A stretch of DNA of 64,000 bases from Arthrobacter luteolus NBRC 107841 (GCF_001552075.1 NZ_BCQM01000009.1:1-64000), one strand, 5' to 3'; shown: positions 1 through 8,647, numbered from the stretch's first letter. The notes: generated by a model from the letters alone, not told the origin. Numbers and translations are program-made.

Positions 1-80
1 GGCTCCGCGTCGCCGCGCCGCCCGCGCTCCACGGCCGCCGCCGCCGTCGCGCACCTCCGCCCGCGCCGCGGCCAACACGA

Positions 81-818
81 CTATCCCTTCGAAACCTCCG
101 GCTGCGTGAAGATCCTCGGTTCGTCCTTCCAGACGCTCTCAACTTCAGACTTTGTCCGCCGCATGATTTGGTCCATCGCTTCGCGGGCTGCTTCCGGCCG
201 GCCGGCCTGGATGGCGTTGGCGACGTCGACATGCCACTGCAGTGCCTCTTCGTGCGGATGGGTGGGCATCAGCCCGTAGTCGGTCCGGCCGCGAAGGACC
301 TCGGCGATCATCGACTGCATCTGGCTGAACATTTCGTTGCCAGAGGCGGCCAGAACCAGTGCGTGGTAATGGATGTCCAGCTCCAGGAACTGCTGCAGAT
401 CCCCGGCCCGGCCCACGGCACGCATCTTCGCGGCAACGGCCATCAGCTCTGCGGCCATGTCTTCCGGCGCGTGCTGCGCCGCGAGCTCAGCGGCAGCAGG
501 CTCGACGGCGGAACGCAGCTCGGTCAGGGACCTCAACTGGGCGCCCTTACCTGACTTGGCTGCGAGCCGCCACCGCACAATATAAGGATCGAAGACGTTC
601 CAGGACGTTTCCGGAAGCACCCGGATCCCCACCCGCTTAACCGTTTCGACCAGGCCAAGGGACTGCAGCACACGGACCGCCTCACGGGCAACGGACCGGG
701 AAACGTTCAGCTCCGACTCCAGCTGCTCGGAGAGCATGGTGTCGCCGGGGGCGAGTTCACAGGAGACAATTCTCCGCCCGAGCGATTCGATCACCAGGCT
801 GTGCAGGCGCGAACTCAT
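81..818 (-). CDS. GntR/FadR-family transcriptional regulator
   Basis: This 245-residue protein has an N-terminal winged helix (about residues 5-70, with the GntR signature region LSEQLESELNVSRSVAREA) and a C-terminal all-helical FCD ligand-binding domain (about 95-225). FCD regulators bind an organic acid, often with a metal ion, and usually repress a neighbouring catabolic operon. The size is normal for the family. The ATG is preceded by a weak AAGAC ribosome site. It lies just downstream of ppk2 on the same strand, and its natural target may lie left of the window, where nothing can be seen. The gluconate-operon type of FadR regulator is a plausible assignment, but the ligand is unproven. 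Confidence 0.85.
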   Translation of the reverse strand: MSSRLHSLVIESLGRRIVSCELAPGDTMLSEQLESELNVSRSVAREAVRVLQSLGLVETVKRVGIRVLPETSWNVFDPYIVRWRLAAKSGKGAQLRSLTELRSAVEPAAAELAAQHAPEDMAAELMAVAAKMRAVGRAGDLQQFLELDIHYHALVLAASGNEMFSQMQSMIAEVLRGRTDYGLMPTHPHEEALQWHVDVANAIQAGRPEAAREAMDQIMRRTKSEVESVWKDEPRIFTQPEVSKG

Positions 819-869
819 GGGAGTCTTCGGGTAGCAGTCACCCAGTCATCATATGCAACACTGACCGCG

Positions 870-1877
870 TCAGTTCTGCGGTTTGACCACGGGAAACATT
901 CCGCCGGGCTCTTCGCCCTCCTCGTAATGGCTGGCCGCCGGACCCACGATCAGCTGATCCGGTGCGTGCGCCACGCTCAGGTCCTTGTTCGGATAGTCCA
1001 CCCCGTGCAGGACAAAACGCATCGCCTCGAGCCGGGCACGCTTCTTGTCGTTGGATTTCACCACCGTCCACGGCGCATCGCCCGTGTCCGTGTAGAAGAA
1101 CATGGCTTCCTTGGCCTCGGTATAGTCATCCCATTTGTCCAGGCTGGCCAGGTCGGTGGGGGAGAGCTTCCACTGTTTGACCGGATCCGTTTCACGCGCC
1201 GCAAACCTCGCCAGCTGTTCGGCCCGCCCCACCGAGAACCACAGCTTGCGCAGCAGGACACCGGAGTTCACCAGCATCCGTTCCAGCTCGGGCACTTCCC
1301 GCATGAACTCCAGATACTGGGCCGGGGTGCAGTAATTCATGACGCGCTCGACGCCGGCACGGTTGTACCAGGAACGGTCCATCATCACGATCTCCCCGCC
1401 GCTGGGAAGCCGGGAGACGTACCGCTGGAAGTACCATTGCGTGCGTTCCTGATCGGTCGGCTTTTCCAATGCCACAACTCGGGCGCCACGAGGATTCAGA
1501 TGTTCGTTGAAGCGCTTGATCGCGCCGCCTTTTCCGGCGGCATCGCGGCCTTCGAAGATGATCAGCATCTTCTGCCCGGTTTCCTTGACCCACAGCTGCA
1601 TCTTCAGCAGCTCGATCTGCAGCTGGCGCTTCTGCAGGTTATAGGAACGGCGGGAGAGCTTCTTGTCATACGGATAGTTGTGCGTCCAGGCGGCGTCGTC
1701 GCCCTTTTCCGGCCTAACCGCCGTCTTGGAGTCCAGCTCCTCCAGCTCATCGAGCTCCGCAGCATAGTCCTCCGCAACCGACATCCGTGGGTCTGCACCG
1801 TCGGATGCGGCAGACCGTTTCCCTTCGGGATTCGCCTGCTTGGGGCCGGTGGGGATGGTGTTCTTGCCGGTGGCCAT
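870..1877 (-). CDS. ppk2: Polyphosphate kinase 2 (PPK2 family)
   Basis: PPK2 enzymes transfer phosphate between polyphosphate and nucleotides in the cytosol, usually making GTP or ATP from polyphosphate. The 335-residue protein carries a Walker A motif EGRDAAGKGG (about 109-118) and a Walker B/lid segment starting DRSWYNRAGVE (about 167). A charged, low-conservation tail of about 60 residues precedes the catalytic domain, as is common in actinobacterial members. A strong ribosome site (GAGGAG, 5 bases upstream) fixes the ATG. A single kinase domain points to the nucleoside-diphosphate-acting subgroup, though the subgroup is inferred. It is followed by the GntR gene on the same strand. Confidence 0.93.
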   Translation of the reverse strand: MATGKNTIPTGPKQANPEGKRSAASDGADPRMSVAEDYAAELDELEELDSKTAVRPEKGDDAAWTHNYPYDKKLSRRSYNLQKRQLQIELLKMQLWVKETGQKMLIIFEGRDAAGKGGAIKRFNEHLNPRGARVVALEKPTDQERTQWYFQRYVSRLPSGGEIVMMDRSWYNRAGVERVMNYCTPAQYLEFMREVPELERMLVNSGVLLRKLWFSVGRAEQLARFAARETDPVKQWKLSPTDLASLDKWDDYTEAKEAMFFYTDTGDAPWTVVKSNDKKRARLEAMRFVLHGVDYPNKDLSVAHAPDQLIVGPAASHYEEGEEPGGMFPVVKPQN

Positions 1878-1993
1878 GGGTTCTCCTCGTGAGGGGTTGC
1901 ACCACCGAATTTACGCGGCCGTACGGGCCAGCGAAAGGGCGCGCCGTGAGCCTCCCCGGCTTTCCGGTAAAGGACGCCGATAATTGATGCCAA

Positions 1994-2878
1994 ATGAAAT
2001 ACCTGCGCTCCACTCTGCTGTCCTTGTCCGTCGTTTCGTTCCTCCTCTTCGGAACCGCCTGCGTCCCCCAGGAATCCGGGCCCGCAGCCGCCGCGCCACC
2101 CACGCAGCAGGCCCAGGCCGGAACCGCACTGGAGCAGCTTGCCGGGATCACCATCAAGGGACGGGCACCGAAAACCGGTTACGACCGGGAAGAATTTGGG
2201 CCGGCCTGGGCCGACGTCGACCGCAACGGCTGCGACACCCGCAACGACATCCTGGCCCGGGACCTGGTGAACCTGGCCTTCCGGGAGGGCACCAAGGACT
2301 GCGTGATTACCTCCGGCACCTTCCTTGACCCGTACACCGGAACCTCCATCAGCTTCGTCCGCGGCAACACCACCAGCACAGCGGTGCAGATTGATCATGT
2401 GGTGGCGCTGTCCGACGCGTGGCAGAAGGGTGCCCAGCAGCTGAGCGCGGACCAACGCCGCCAGCTCGCCAATGATCCGCTGAACCTCCTCGCCGCCGAT
2501 GGCCCCGCCAACGGCGCGAAGTCAGACTCCGACGCCGCCACCTGGCTGCCGCCGAACAAGGGCTTCCGCTGCGAATACGTCGCGCGGCAGACCGCGGTGA
2601 AGGCGGAGTACGGGCTCTGGATGACCCAGGCTGAGCACGATGCGATCGCCACGGTCCTCTCCGGCTGCCCGGATGAGCCGGTTCCGGCCCGGGAAGGAAC
2701 AGCCGCCCGCGCGGCAGCCGCCGGATCAGCCAGCGGTACAACCGGAGGGACTGCGACGCCGGTCTATGCGAATTGCTCGGCCGTCAAGGCTGCGGGTGCC
2801 GCACCGATCCGTCCCGGCGATCCGGGCTGGGATCCAAAGTTCGACGGCGACGGCGACGGAGTCGGCTGCACCTCCTAG
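1994..2878 (+). CDS. Secreted HNH-type (DUF1524-like) nuclease lipoprotein with Excalibur domain
   Basis: The 294-residue product begins with a lipoprotein-type signal sequence ending FGTAC, so Cys23 is the probable lipidated residue. The central region resembles the DUF1524/GmrSD C-terminal HNH fold: it has the DHVVALSDAW motif (about 134-143) followed by NDPLNLLA and NGAKSD, in which His and Asn would coordinate the metal and activate water. The last 40 residues form an Excalibur calcium-binding domain (YANCSAVKAAGAAPI then DGDGDGVGC). Such proteins are thought to be surface-bound nucleases, used in nutrient scavenging or competition. The substrate is unknown. It is divergent from ppk2 and probably monocistronic. 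Confidence 0.85.
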   Translation: MKYLRSTLLSLSVVSFLLFGTACVPQESGPAAAAPPTQQAQAGTALEQLAGITIKGRAPKTGYDREEFGPAWADVDRNGCDTRNDILARDLVNLAFREGTKDCVITSGTFLDPYTGTSISFVRGNTTSTAVQIDHVVALSDAWQKGAQQLSADQRRQLANDPLNLLAADGPANGAKSDSDAATWLPPNKGFRCEYVARQTAVKAEYGLWMTQAEHDAIATVLSGCPDEPVPAREGTAARAAAAGSASGTTGGTATPVYANCSAVKAAGAAPIRPGDPGWDPKFDGDGDGVGCTS

Positions 2879-3136
2879 CCATAGGGTCGGCTAGGCATGG
2901 GGTGGGCCAGGGCGAATCTTGGAACCGGGGAAAAAGACCCGCCGGATGCGGACCGTACCTGTCCTGAACTGCGTCGTCCGCTGCTGTGCATGCTCATAGC
3001 CTTAATCCCAGATGCGGCGCTGGTTCCCGATGCAGCGTTGTTCCAGGTGCAGCGCTGATTCCAGGCCAGCACTTGGCACGATGCGGGAGACGGAACTTGG
3101 CGGCCGAGAACCGGCAGGGCAAGGAGAGGGAAGCAC

Positions 3137-3544
3137 ATGGGGCTGATGGAGATTGAGCTGGCAAAACTGGACTACCGGGAACGAGTGGCCGAGGCAGCGC
3201 GCGCAAACACAGCCCGGGCAAACAGAGAGCGCCGCCGGAGAGCCGGGCGGACAATCGGGCGAAGCGTGGAACAGAGAGTCGGGCGGAGCATGGAACAGAG
3301 AGTCGGGCGGAGCGTGGAACAGAGAGTCGAGAACAGCCGGAGCGGCGGCCTAGCTAACCAGGTTGCCGGCCACGGGGATCGCCGGACTGCTGGCGTGGGC
3401 AAGGGTGCCGGAGCAGAGCCGGAACAGGATGCCTCACAGGCAGTCCACAGCCATCGGGAAGCCAAGATTGATTCCCCGGTGCTCTCCATCGGACTGGGAA
3501 GATTCCGTTACCGGCTGTGGTTCACCCGGTACGTTGCCGTCTAG
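3137..3544 (+). CDS. Small basic repeat-containing protein of unknown function
   Basis: The 135-residue reading frame starts at an ATG behind a good ribosome site (AAGGAGAGG), which is the main reason for calling it. The N-terminus is a highly charged helix (MEIELAKLDYRERVAEAARA and more Arg). Residues about 44-68 are three copies of an 8-residue repeat (VEQRVGRS, MEQRVGRS, VEQRVENS) encoded by a 24-bp DNA tandem repeat. There is no signal peptide or membrane segment. I do not recognise the family. The C-terminal third has poor protein-like character, so the true product could be shorter or the frame non-coding. Confidence 0.45.
   Translation: MGLMEIELAKLDYRERVAEAARANTARANRERRRRAGRTIGRSVEQRVGRSMEQRVGRSVEQRVENSRSGGLANQVAGHGDRRTAGVGKGAGAEPEQDASQAVHSHREAKIDSPVLSIGLGRFRYRLWFTRYVAV
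3268..3339 (+). repeat. 24-bp tandem repeat, three copies
   Basis: The unit GGAACAGAGAGTCGGGCGG plus AGCRT occurs with starts at 3268, 3292 and 3316. It lies in frame inside the small basic protein gene, so a change in copy number adds or removes 8 residues without a frameshift. The third copy is diverged at its end. Confidence 0.85.
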
Positions 3545-3667
3545 GGCTGCGGGGCTGCGGGGCTGCGGGGCTGCTGACTGCGCCCCCAGGTTCCTCGCCG
3601 CCGCCGGTCCGCGCTGCAGCAGGGATTGTCAGTGCAGAACCTATCGCAGGGTTATCCGCCGCAGGTC

Positions 3668-4111
3668 TTACCCGGCGTCCATCCGTTCCAGAACAAACAC
3701 CGGGATTTCCCGGTCCGTTTTCGCCTGGTAATCGGCGTAGGGCGGATAGGCCTCGACGGCACGTTCCCACCACAGGGCCTTCTCCTCACCGGTGACTTCG
3801 CGGGCCTGCATGTCCCACTTCTGCGGGCCGTCCTGCAGCTCCACATGCGGATGGGCCTTGACGTTGAAGAACCAGACCGGATGCCGGGGAGCGCCTCCGA
3901 GCGAGGCAACCACCGCATAAACGCCGTCGTGCTCCACGCGCATCAGCGGGGTCTTGCGCAGCTTGCCGGTCTTGGCGCCCTTGGTGGTCAGCAGGATGAC
4001 GGGGCGTCCATTGAGCGTGGTGCCGCGGGTGCCGCCGGAGGACTCAATTTCCTCGGCCTGCTTCGCTGACCAGTTGCTGGGACTTGGGACATATTCACCG
4101 GTGAGGGGCAT
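3668..4111 (-). CDS. Nitroreductase/deazaflavin-dependent (DDN-like) split-barrel protein
   Basis: The 147-residue protein matches the actinobacterial deazaflavin-dependent nitroreductase family: [29 protein letters not shown] is a typical core, followed by a [12 protein letters not shown] stretch that contacts the cofactor. Members use F420 (or occasionally haem or FMN) to reduce nitro compounds or quinones. The frame is open further upstream, but homologues begin near [11 protein letters not shown], so the ATG at 4111 was chosen; an in-frame GTG lies 15 bases earlier. The gene ends in its own small transcription unit between gluQ and the repeat-protein gene. The substrate is unknown. Confidence 0.82.
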   Translation of the reverse strand: MPLTGEYVPSPSNWSAKQAEEIESSGGTRGTTLNGRPVILLTTKGAKTGKLRKTPLMRVEHDGVYAVVASLGGAPRHPVWFFNVKAHPHVELQDGPQKWDMQAREVTGEEKALWWERAVEAYPPYADYQAKTDREIPVFVLERMDAG

Positions 4112-4247
4112 GCCACCAGTGAACACCTCAGGGGCAGGACCTGGCCACCCCCCCCCGAACCCGGCAATGCGCCGCCGCCCGGCCCGGGCACGGATAGCCC
4201 AGGCACCGGCCAGCTCCGAAATCGGGCAGGTTAGAAGTCCGGCCAGC

Positions 4248-5171
4248 TCAAAGTCCCGGCGGTTCAAAGACCCACGGATGCAGCGGGAGCCGGGCAGGGT
4301 CAAACACAGCCAGGGCCTCCGGCAGGGTTCCCGGCAGGCCCAGCGAACCGAGGATCATCGCCGTCGCCTCCTGGGCTGAGATGCCCAGCTCCGCCAAACC
4401 GCCAAGCGTCACGGCGCCGTCGCGCTTGGCCAGCCGCTTGCCGGTAGGCCCCAGTACCAGCTGGACATGGACGTAGTCCACCGGAGGCAGCCCCAGCAGA
4501 GACGCGAGGTATGCCTGCCGGGGGGTGGAGGACAAGAGGTCGTCACCGCGGACCACCTGGTTGATGCCCTGGGCTGCATCGTCGACGACGACGGCCAGGT
4601 TGTAGGGAGGGACGCCGTCGTTGCGCAGCAGCACCAGGTCATCAACCACACCGGTGTACTCGCCGTGCAGGACGTCGTGGACGGTGAACTCGGTGACCTC
4701 GGACCGAAGCCGCAGGGCCGGCGGACGTTCGCGCCGGCGTCGTTCACGTTCCTGCGCCGACAGGTTGCGGCAGGTCCCCGGATAGGATCCGGGCGGGGAG
4801 TGCGGGGCACGGGGTGCGTCGGAGATCTCACTGCGTGTGCAGAAGCACTCGTAGACCCTGCCCTCGTCCTGCAGCCGTTGAATCGCTTCGAGGTAGACCG
4901 AAGTGCGGTCGGACTGGCGGAGGATCCCGGCGTCCCAGTCCAGCCCGACGGCGGCCAGGTCACGCAGCTGCGCAGCTTCCGCCCCGGCACGGGCCTGGTC
5001 CAGATCCTCCACCCGGAGGAAGAATTCCCGGCCGGTGCTGCGGGCGAATAGCCAGGCCAGCAGGGCGGTCCGGAGGTTGCCGACGTGCAGCTCACCTGAG
5101 GGGCTGGGAGCAAAACGTCCTGCCCCGGCCGTGGGAACACTGGCGGGGGCGGCGGGAATCTCAAGGGGCAC
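4248..5171 (-). CDS. gluQ: Glutamyl-Q tRNA(Asp) synthetase
   Basis: GluQRS activates glutamate and attaches it to the queuosine base in the anticodon of tRNA(Asp). It is a catalytic-domain-only relative of GluRS. The 307-residue protein has the HIGH-type motif [13 protein letters not shown] (about 20-32), the zinc ligands Cys109, Cys111, Tyr130 and Cys134, and the KMSKS-type motif KRLAKRDG (about 245-252), and it lacks the GluRS anticodon-binding half, which distinguishes it from gltX. The GTG start at 5171 is supported by GGAAG 3 bases upstream; the open frame extends further but that part is not protein-like. Confidence 0.93.
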   Translation of the reverse strand: MPLEIPAAPASVPTAGAGRFAPSPSGELHVGNLRTALLAWLFARSTGREFFLRVEDLDQARAGAEAAQLRDLAAVGLDWDAGILRQSDRTSVYLEAIQRLQDEGRVYECFCTRSEISDAPRAPHSPPGSYPGTCRNLSAQERERRRRERPPALRLRSEVTEFTVHDVLHGEYTGVVDDLVLLRNDGVPPYNLAVVVDDAAQGINQVVRGDDLLSSTPRQAYLASLLGLPPVDYVHVQLVLGPTGKRLAKRDGAVTLGGLAELGISAQEATAMILGSLGLPGTLPEALAVFDPARLPLHPWVFEPPGL

Positions 5172-5259
5172 GTCTTCCAGCCTACAAACCCGGCTGCCCG
5201 GATGCCGCACCGGAGGACTAGGCTGGGCCACCACGCACCCCAGACGCCAGGAGTCCACG

Positions 5260-6147
5260 ATGCCTGATTACGGCCGCGACCTGCTGTTCGGAGCCTTCAT
5301 CACGCCGTCGGCCTCCCCGCCGCAGCGCGCTGTGGAGCTGGCGCAAACCGCTGAGACAGCCGGACTGGACCTGGCCGCGTTCCAGGACCACCCGTACCAG
5401 CCGCGGTTCCTGGACACCTGGACGCTGCTCTCCTACGTGGCAGCGCGGACCACCAGGATCCGGCTGGCCACCGACGTGCTGAACCTGCCGCTGCGGCAGC
5501 CGGCCGTCGTCGCCCGCAGCGCGGCCAGCCTCGATCTGCTCAGCGGCGGCCGCTTCGAGCTCGGACTCGGCGCCGGAGCGTTCTGGGACGCGATCGCGGC
5601 CGCCGGCGGAGACCGGCTCAGCCCGGGTGAGGCGGTCACGGGATTGGAAGAGGCCATCCGGATCATCCGCGGGATCTGGGATGTCTCCGCAGGCGCGCCG
5701 CTGCGGGTGGAGGGCACGGTCCACCGGGTGGACGGAGCCAAGCGCGGTCCGGCACCGGCGCACGACGTCGGTATCTGGCTCGGCGCCTACAAACCACGCA
5801 TGCTCCGGCTCACCGGAGAACTGGCAGACGGCTGGTTCGCCTCGCTGGGGTACCTGCCGGGAGGCCCGGAGGAGCTGGCCGGACTGAACGCCCGGATCGA
5901 CGACGCCGCGGCCGGAGCCGGGCGCATTCCGTCCGCTGTCCGGCGGCTGCTGAATATCAGCGGGTCCGCCACCTCCGCCGGGCTGCTGGCGGAACTGGCA
6001 CTGGAGTACGGGATTTCGGGCTTCATTCTGGCCAGCGACGATGCCGCCGCCCTGGCCCGCTTCGGCACTGAGGTTGCTCCGGAGGTGCGGGAAACCGTGG
6101 CGGAGGCACGGGGTGCCGTTGAGCTACCACACGCCCCCGGAGCCTGA
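5260..6147 (+). CDS. LLM-class flavin-dependent oxidoreductase
   Basis: The 295-residue product is a luciferase-like monooxygenase-fold (TIM barrel) protein: it starts LLFGAFITPSASPP, has the FQDHPYQPRFLDTWT strand and loop, and carries the LDLLSGGRFELGLGAG motif that binds the flavin phosphate. LLM proteins use FMN or F420. The neighbouring DDN-like protein makes an F420-based pair possible, but this is inference only. An AGGAG site 7 bases upstream marks the ATG at 5260. The gene is divergent from gluQ with under 90 bases between starts. The substrate cannot be told from sequence. Confidence 0.88.
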   Translation: MPDYGRDLLFGAFITPSASPPQRAVELAQTAETAGLDLAAFQDHPYQPRFLDTWTLLSYVAARTTRIRLATDVLNLPLRQPAVVARSAASLDLLSGGRFELGLGAGAFWDAIAAAGGDRLSPGEAVTGLEEAIRIIRGIWDVSAGAPLRVEGTVHRVDGAKRGPAPAHDVGIWLGAYKPRMLRLTGELADGWFASLGYLPGGPEELAGLNARIDDAAAGAGRIPSAVRRLLNISGSATSAGLLAELALEYGISGFILASDDAAALARFGTEVAPEVRETVAEARGAVELPHAPGA

Positions 6148-6197
6148 AGTTCGCAGGGCTCTTCCCTGCCGGGGGCTGCGGCTCCTACTGTGGGGCC

Positions 6198-6641
6198 ATG
6201 ACATCGGAGTTGTTGCTGCCCGCCCTGAACGCCGCCCGGAAGGGCCTGGCTGAAGGCGGTATTCCCATTGGGTCGGCTCTGTACGTTGAAGGCGCGATTG
6301 TGGCGACGGGGCGCAACCGCAGACAGCAGCTCGGCAGCGTGATCCGGCACGCGGAAATGGACTGTCTTGAGCAGGCCGGCCGGCTGCCCGCCGGTTCCTA
6401 TCGGCGGGCCACTCTGGTCACCACACTTTCGCCCTGTGACATGTGCGCGGGTGCGGTGCTGCTCTACGGAATTCCCCGCGTGATTATCGGTGAAAACCGG
6501 AACTATACGGGTGCGGAGGACCTGCTGCGGAGCAGGGGAGTGCAGCTTGAGATCCTGGACGATGAAGCCTGCGCCCTGCTCGTGGAGGAATTCATGACCG
6601 AATACCCGTCACTGTGGAATGAGGACATCGGTGCAAGCTGA
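6198..6641 (+). CDS. Cytosine deaminase of the fungal Fcy1 type (nucleoside/base deaminase family)
   Basis: This 147-residue zinc enzyme has the cytidine-deaminase-superfamily motifs HAEMD (His51, Glu53) and TLSPCDMC (Cys80, Cys83). The stretch after the zinc site (GIPRVIIGENRNYTGAEDLL), the DDE segment and the end (W-E-DIG) strongly recall yeast cytosine deaminase Fcy1, rather than bacterial CodA (an amidohydrolase) or tRNA deaminase TadA. The probable reaction is cytosine to uracil plus ammonia in pyrimidine salvage. Identification as Fcy1-like is from memory of that sequence; the exact substrate could differ. It follows the LLM gene by 50 bases. Confidence 0.8.
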   Translation: MTSELLLPALNAARKGLAEGGIPIGSALYVEGAIVATGRNRRQQLGSVIRHAEMDCLEQAGRLPAGSYRRATLVTTLSPCDMCAGAVLLYGIPRVIIGENRNYTGAEDLLRSRGVQLEILDDEACALLVEEFMTEYPSLWNEDIGAS

Positions 6642-6667
6642 AGCCCCTGTGCGCGGCTCCAACCGGC

Positions 6668-7381
6668 TTAAGCCTTCGCCCGCACCTCGGCTGCCAGCCC
6701 GGCAACCGGCCCGTTCCACGGAGCCCCATGGCCGGGCAGAACCCAGTCGACCTGCTGCAGGCCGGTGACGCGTTCGAGCACTTCCAGCGCCTGGGCCGGA
6801 TCGTCGGTGAACGGGGCCGGCTGCGGACCACGCTGTCCGGTCAGGACATGGCGGGTGGTCAGGGCGTCGCCGACAAAAAGCGCACGGGCGGCCGGCACAT
6901 ACACGGCGACGCTCCCGGGCGAATGTCCCGGCAGGCCAATGATCTGCGGGGAGCCGGGCAGGTCCAGCACGTCGCCGTCCTCCACGGGGACGACGTCGGT
7001 CAGGTACTTAGTGCGCCAGCCGCCCTTCCGGATGGAGTAGGCAAGGAAACTCAGAGTCGGGCCCAGCCGCATACGGCCAGCCGATGCTTTGGGTTTCTCC
7101 CCGCCCTTGGCCCGGGCGGCGTCCGCGCTGTGCACGTAGACCGGAATGCCGGAGGTGAGGCGCAGCCGCTCGGCAAACCCGAGGTGGTCGGTGTCCCCAT
7201 GGGTCAGCACGATTCCGCGCACGTCGGAGAGGGGACGCCCGACGGCGGCGAGCTCGCGCTGCAGGTCCCGCCAGTGCCCGGCGAGTCCGGCGTCGATGAC
7301 GGTGATGCCCTCATCGGTGAGGACGAGATAAGCGGCAACGATGTCGTTGCCGATCCGGTGCAGGTGCGGTCCAAGCTTCAC
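6668..7381 (-). CDS. Metallo-beta-lactamase-fold hydrolase
   Basis: The 237-residue protein has the MBL-fold metal motif THGDTDHLG, then a GHSPGSVAVYVP strand with the third His, FVGDAL with the bridging Asp, and a late PGHGAPW. These residues build a di-metal site that hydrolyses esters, lactones, thioesters or phosphodiesters. A GTG at 7381 with AAGGAGG 5 bases upstream is a better start than the GTG 15 bases before it. It is divergent from the TetR gene and separated by an operator-like cluster, so it is the likely target of that regulator. The substrate is unknown. Confidence 0.85.
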   Translation of the reverse strand: MKLGPHLHRIGNDIVAAYLVLTDEGITVIDAGLAGHWRDLQRELAAVGRPLSDVRGIVLTHGDTDHLGFAERLRLTSGIPVYVHSADAARAKGGEKPKASAGRMRLGPTLSFLAYSIRKGGWRTKYLTDVVPVEDGDVLDLPGSPQIIGLPGHSPGSVAVYVPAARALFVGDALTTRHVLTGQRGPQPAPFTDDPAQALEVLERVTGLQQVDWVLPGHGAPWNGPVAGLAAEVRAKA

Positions 7382-7419
7382 TGTTTCCTCCTTCACCGGC
7401 CAGGGCGTGTCCCGGCGAT

Positions 7420-7450
7420 ATAGCTACGGTAATTAGCTATGATGGCTAAT
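7420..7450. promoter_or_regulatory. Overlapping palindromic operators between MBL hydrolase and TetR genes
   Basis: Two overlapping inverted repeats with the same 7-base spacer are visible: ATAGCTA (7420-7426) with TAGCTAT (7434-7440), and ATTAGC (7432-7437) with GCTAAT (7445-7450). A further half-site ATAGCT follows at 7455-7460. This AT-rich patch is the only one in the divergent gap. It suits binding of a TetR dimer pair that shuts both promoters. Confidence 0.75.
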
Positions 7451-7485
7451 GTCAATAGCTTACGTTTCCGGGTCAGGAGTTTGGT

Positions 7486-8007
7486 ATGCCCACACCGCAG
7501 CGCACATCGCTCGCAGAAATCGTGGCCGCGGGCCGTGAAGTCCTGGAGTCAGGCGGCCCCGGCCGGGTGACCATGCAGGCGGTCGCTGAGCGCGTGGGGG
7601 TCCGGCCGCCGTCGCTCTACAAGCGGGTGCGGGACCGGGAAGCGCTGCTGACGCTGATCGCCGCGGCCACGCTGCAGGAACTTCAGGAACGGCTCGCAGC
7701 GCAGGACTCTCTGGCCGGGATGGCCCATGCCTACCGGAATTTCGCCCATGAACGGCCGGAGGGTTTCCGGCTGCTCAGTACCCGCAGCGCTTCGGCCGAG
7801 GACCTGGCCCGGGCCAGCGCGCCGGTTCTGGCGGCCGCGCGGGCCGCCGTCGGCGAGGCGGATGCCCTGGAAGCCGCACGGTTTATGACTGCCTGGCTGA
7901 CCGGCTTCATTTCCATGGAACTCGCCGGCGCCTTCCGGCTGGGCGGAGACCTGGACCGGGCCTTCGCCTACGGCATCGACCGGGTGAACGCTGCGCTCGC
8001 GGGCTAA
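7486..8007 (+). CDS. TetR/AcrR-family transcriptional regulator
   Basis: The 173-residue protein has an N-terminal TetR helix-turn-helix (about 8-55; VTMQAVAERVGVRPPSLYKRVRDREALL) and a helical ligand domain with the WLTGFISMELAG segment seen in the WHG/TetR_C subfamily. It probably represses the divergent metallo-hydrolase gene and itself through the palindromes in the gap. A clear AGGAG site lies 6 bases before the ATG. The ligand is unknown; the hydrolase may degrade the inducer. Confidence 0.9.
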   Translation: MPTPQRTSLAEIVAAGREVLESGGPGRVTMQAVAERVGVRPPSLYKRVRDREALLTLIAAATLQELQERLAAQDSLAGMAHAYRNFAHERPEGFRLLSTRSASAEDLARASAPVLAAARAAVGEADALEAARFMTAWLTGFISMELAGAFRLGGDLDRAFAYGIDRVNAALAG

Positions 8008-8067
8008 GCCTGTGGCCGGCTCCCTTCCCCTTCCCTGGTGCCGGTCAACCAAAACTGCCGGCCCAGG

Positions 8068-8481
8068 CTAGCGGAGGTCGTCCAGCTCCTGGAACAGGGT
8101 CAGCTGCAGCCCGGCTGGACCGTTGAGCCGGGAGTTCAGCGACCGCCAGGGCGTCTCGCGGGGTTCGGCAACCAGCTCCGCACCGCCGTCCACCGCCTGC
8201 CGGGTCGCGGCGGCGGCGTCGTCCACCTCGAAGGCGACACGCAGCTTGAGGCTGGGGCGGCCATCGGCCTCGACGCGGTCGATCATCCGGACCTGGGCCG
8301 GATTGGACAGCTCCAGTGTGGCGCGGCCGGCGTCCAGGATAGTCACCCGGGCATCGTCTTCGCCCTGGTAGGCCTCCTGTTCGGGCAGGCCGAGGACATC
8401 ACGGTAGAAGGTGAGGGCGGCGTCGTAATCTTCTGCTTCGACCACCAGCCGCAGCTGGCGGACGGGATTAGGGGTCTCCAT
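8068..8481 (-). CDS. VOC-family (glyoxalase/bleomycin resistance) protein
   Basis: The 137-residue protein is a paired beta-alpha-beta-beta-beta VOC module: it begins VRQLRLVVEAEDYDAALTFY, the usual first strand and helix, and continues LELSNP and LRVAFEVDD. Such proteins bind a metal and act as isomerases or dioxygenases, or sequester drugs. The start was placed at METPNPV, where family members begin; a ribosome site is not obvious. It is convergent with the TetR gene and separated from the second VOC gene by a terminator, so it is a separate unit. Confidence 0.8.
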   Translation of the reverse strand: METPNPVRQLRLVVEAEDYDAALTFYRDVLGLPEQEAYQGEDDARVTILDAGRATLELSNPAQVRMIDRVEADGRPSLKLRVAFEVDDAAAATRQAVDGGAELVAEPRETPWRSLNSRLNGPAGLQLTLFQELDDLR

Positions 8482-8569
8482 GCCAGCACCAACCCCGCGC
8501 GCGGCCGCCGCATTCCCTGGCCCTGAAAACCCAGCGCTGCTCCCTGCAAGACACGACGCTGCTCCTGAC

Positions 8570-8625
8570 AAAAAACGACGACGGCGGCAGCTGCCTTTCC
8601 TCGAAAAGGCAGCTGCCGCCGTCGT
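8570..8625 (-). terminator. Strong intrinsic terminator after the VOC gene
   Basis: A 21-base perfect inverted repeat (arms 8578-8598 and 8605-8625, 6-base loop) is followed on the minus strand by a run of six T residues (8570-8575 on the plus strand read as A). It ends the ArsR-SRPBCC-VOC transcription unit. Confidence 0.92.
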
Positions 8626-8647
8626 ACTGTTGGGACGCCTGGGCGGG

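Noticed and set aside
1-80. End of a gene at the left edge of the window
   Set aside because: The bases read as low-complexity Ala/Arg/Pro in every open frame, and there is not enough sequence to support a call.
2874-2895. Inverted repeat CCTAGCC...GGCTAGG at the end of the HNH gene as a terminator
   Set aside because: The stem is only 7 bases, it overlaps the stop codon and has no T run.
4147-4157. C9 homopolymer as a phase-variation tract (a second one at about 27032)
   Set aside because: Both runs lie outside the chosen coding regions, so slippage would not switch a gene on or off; a promoter effect cannot be judged.
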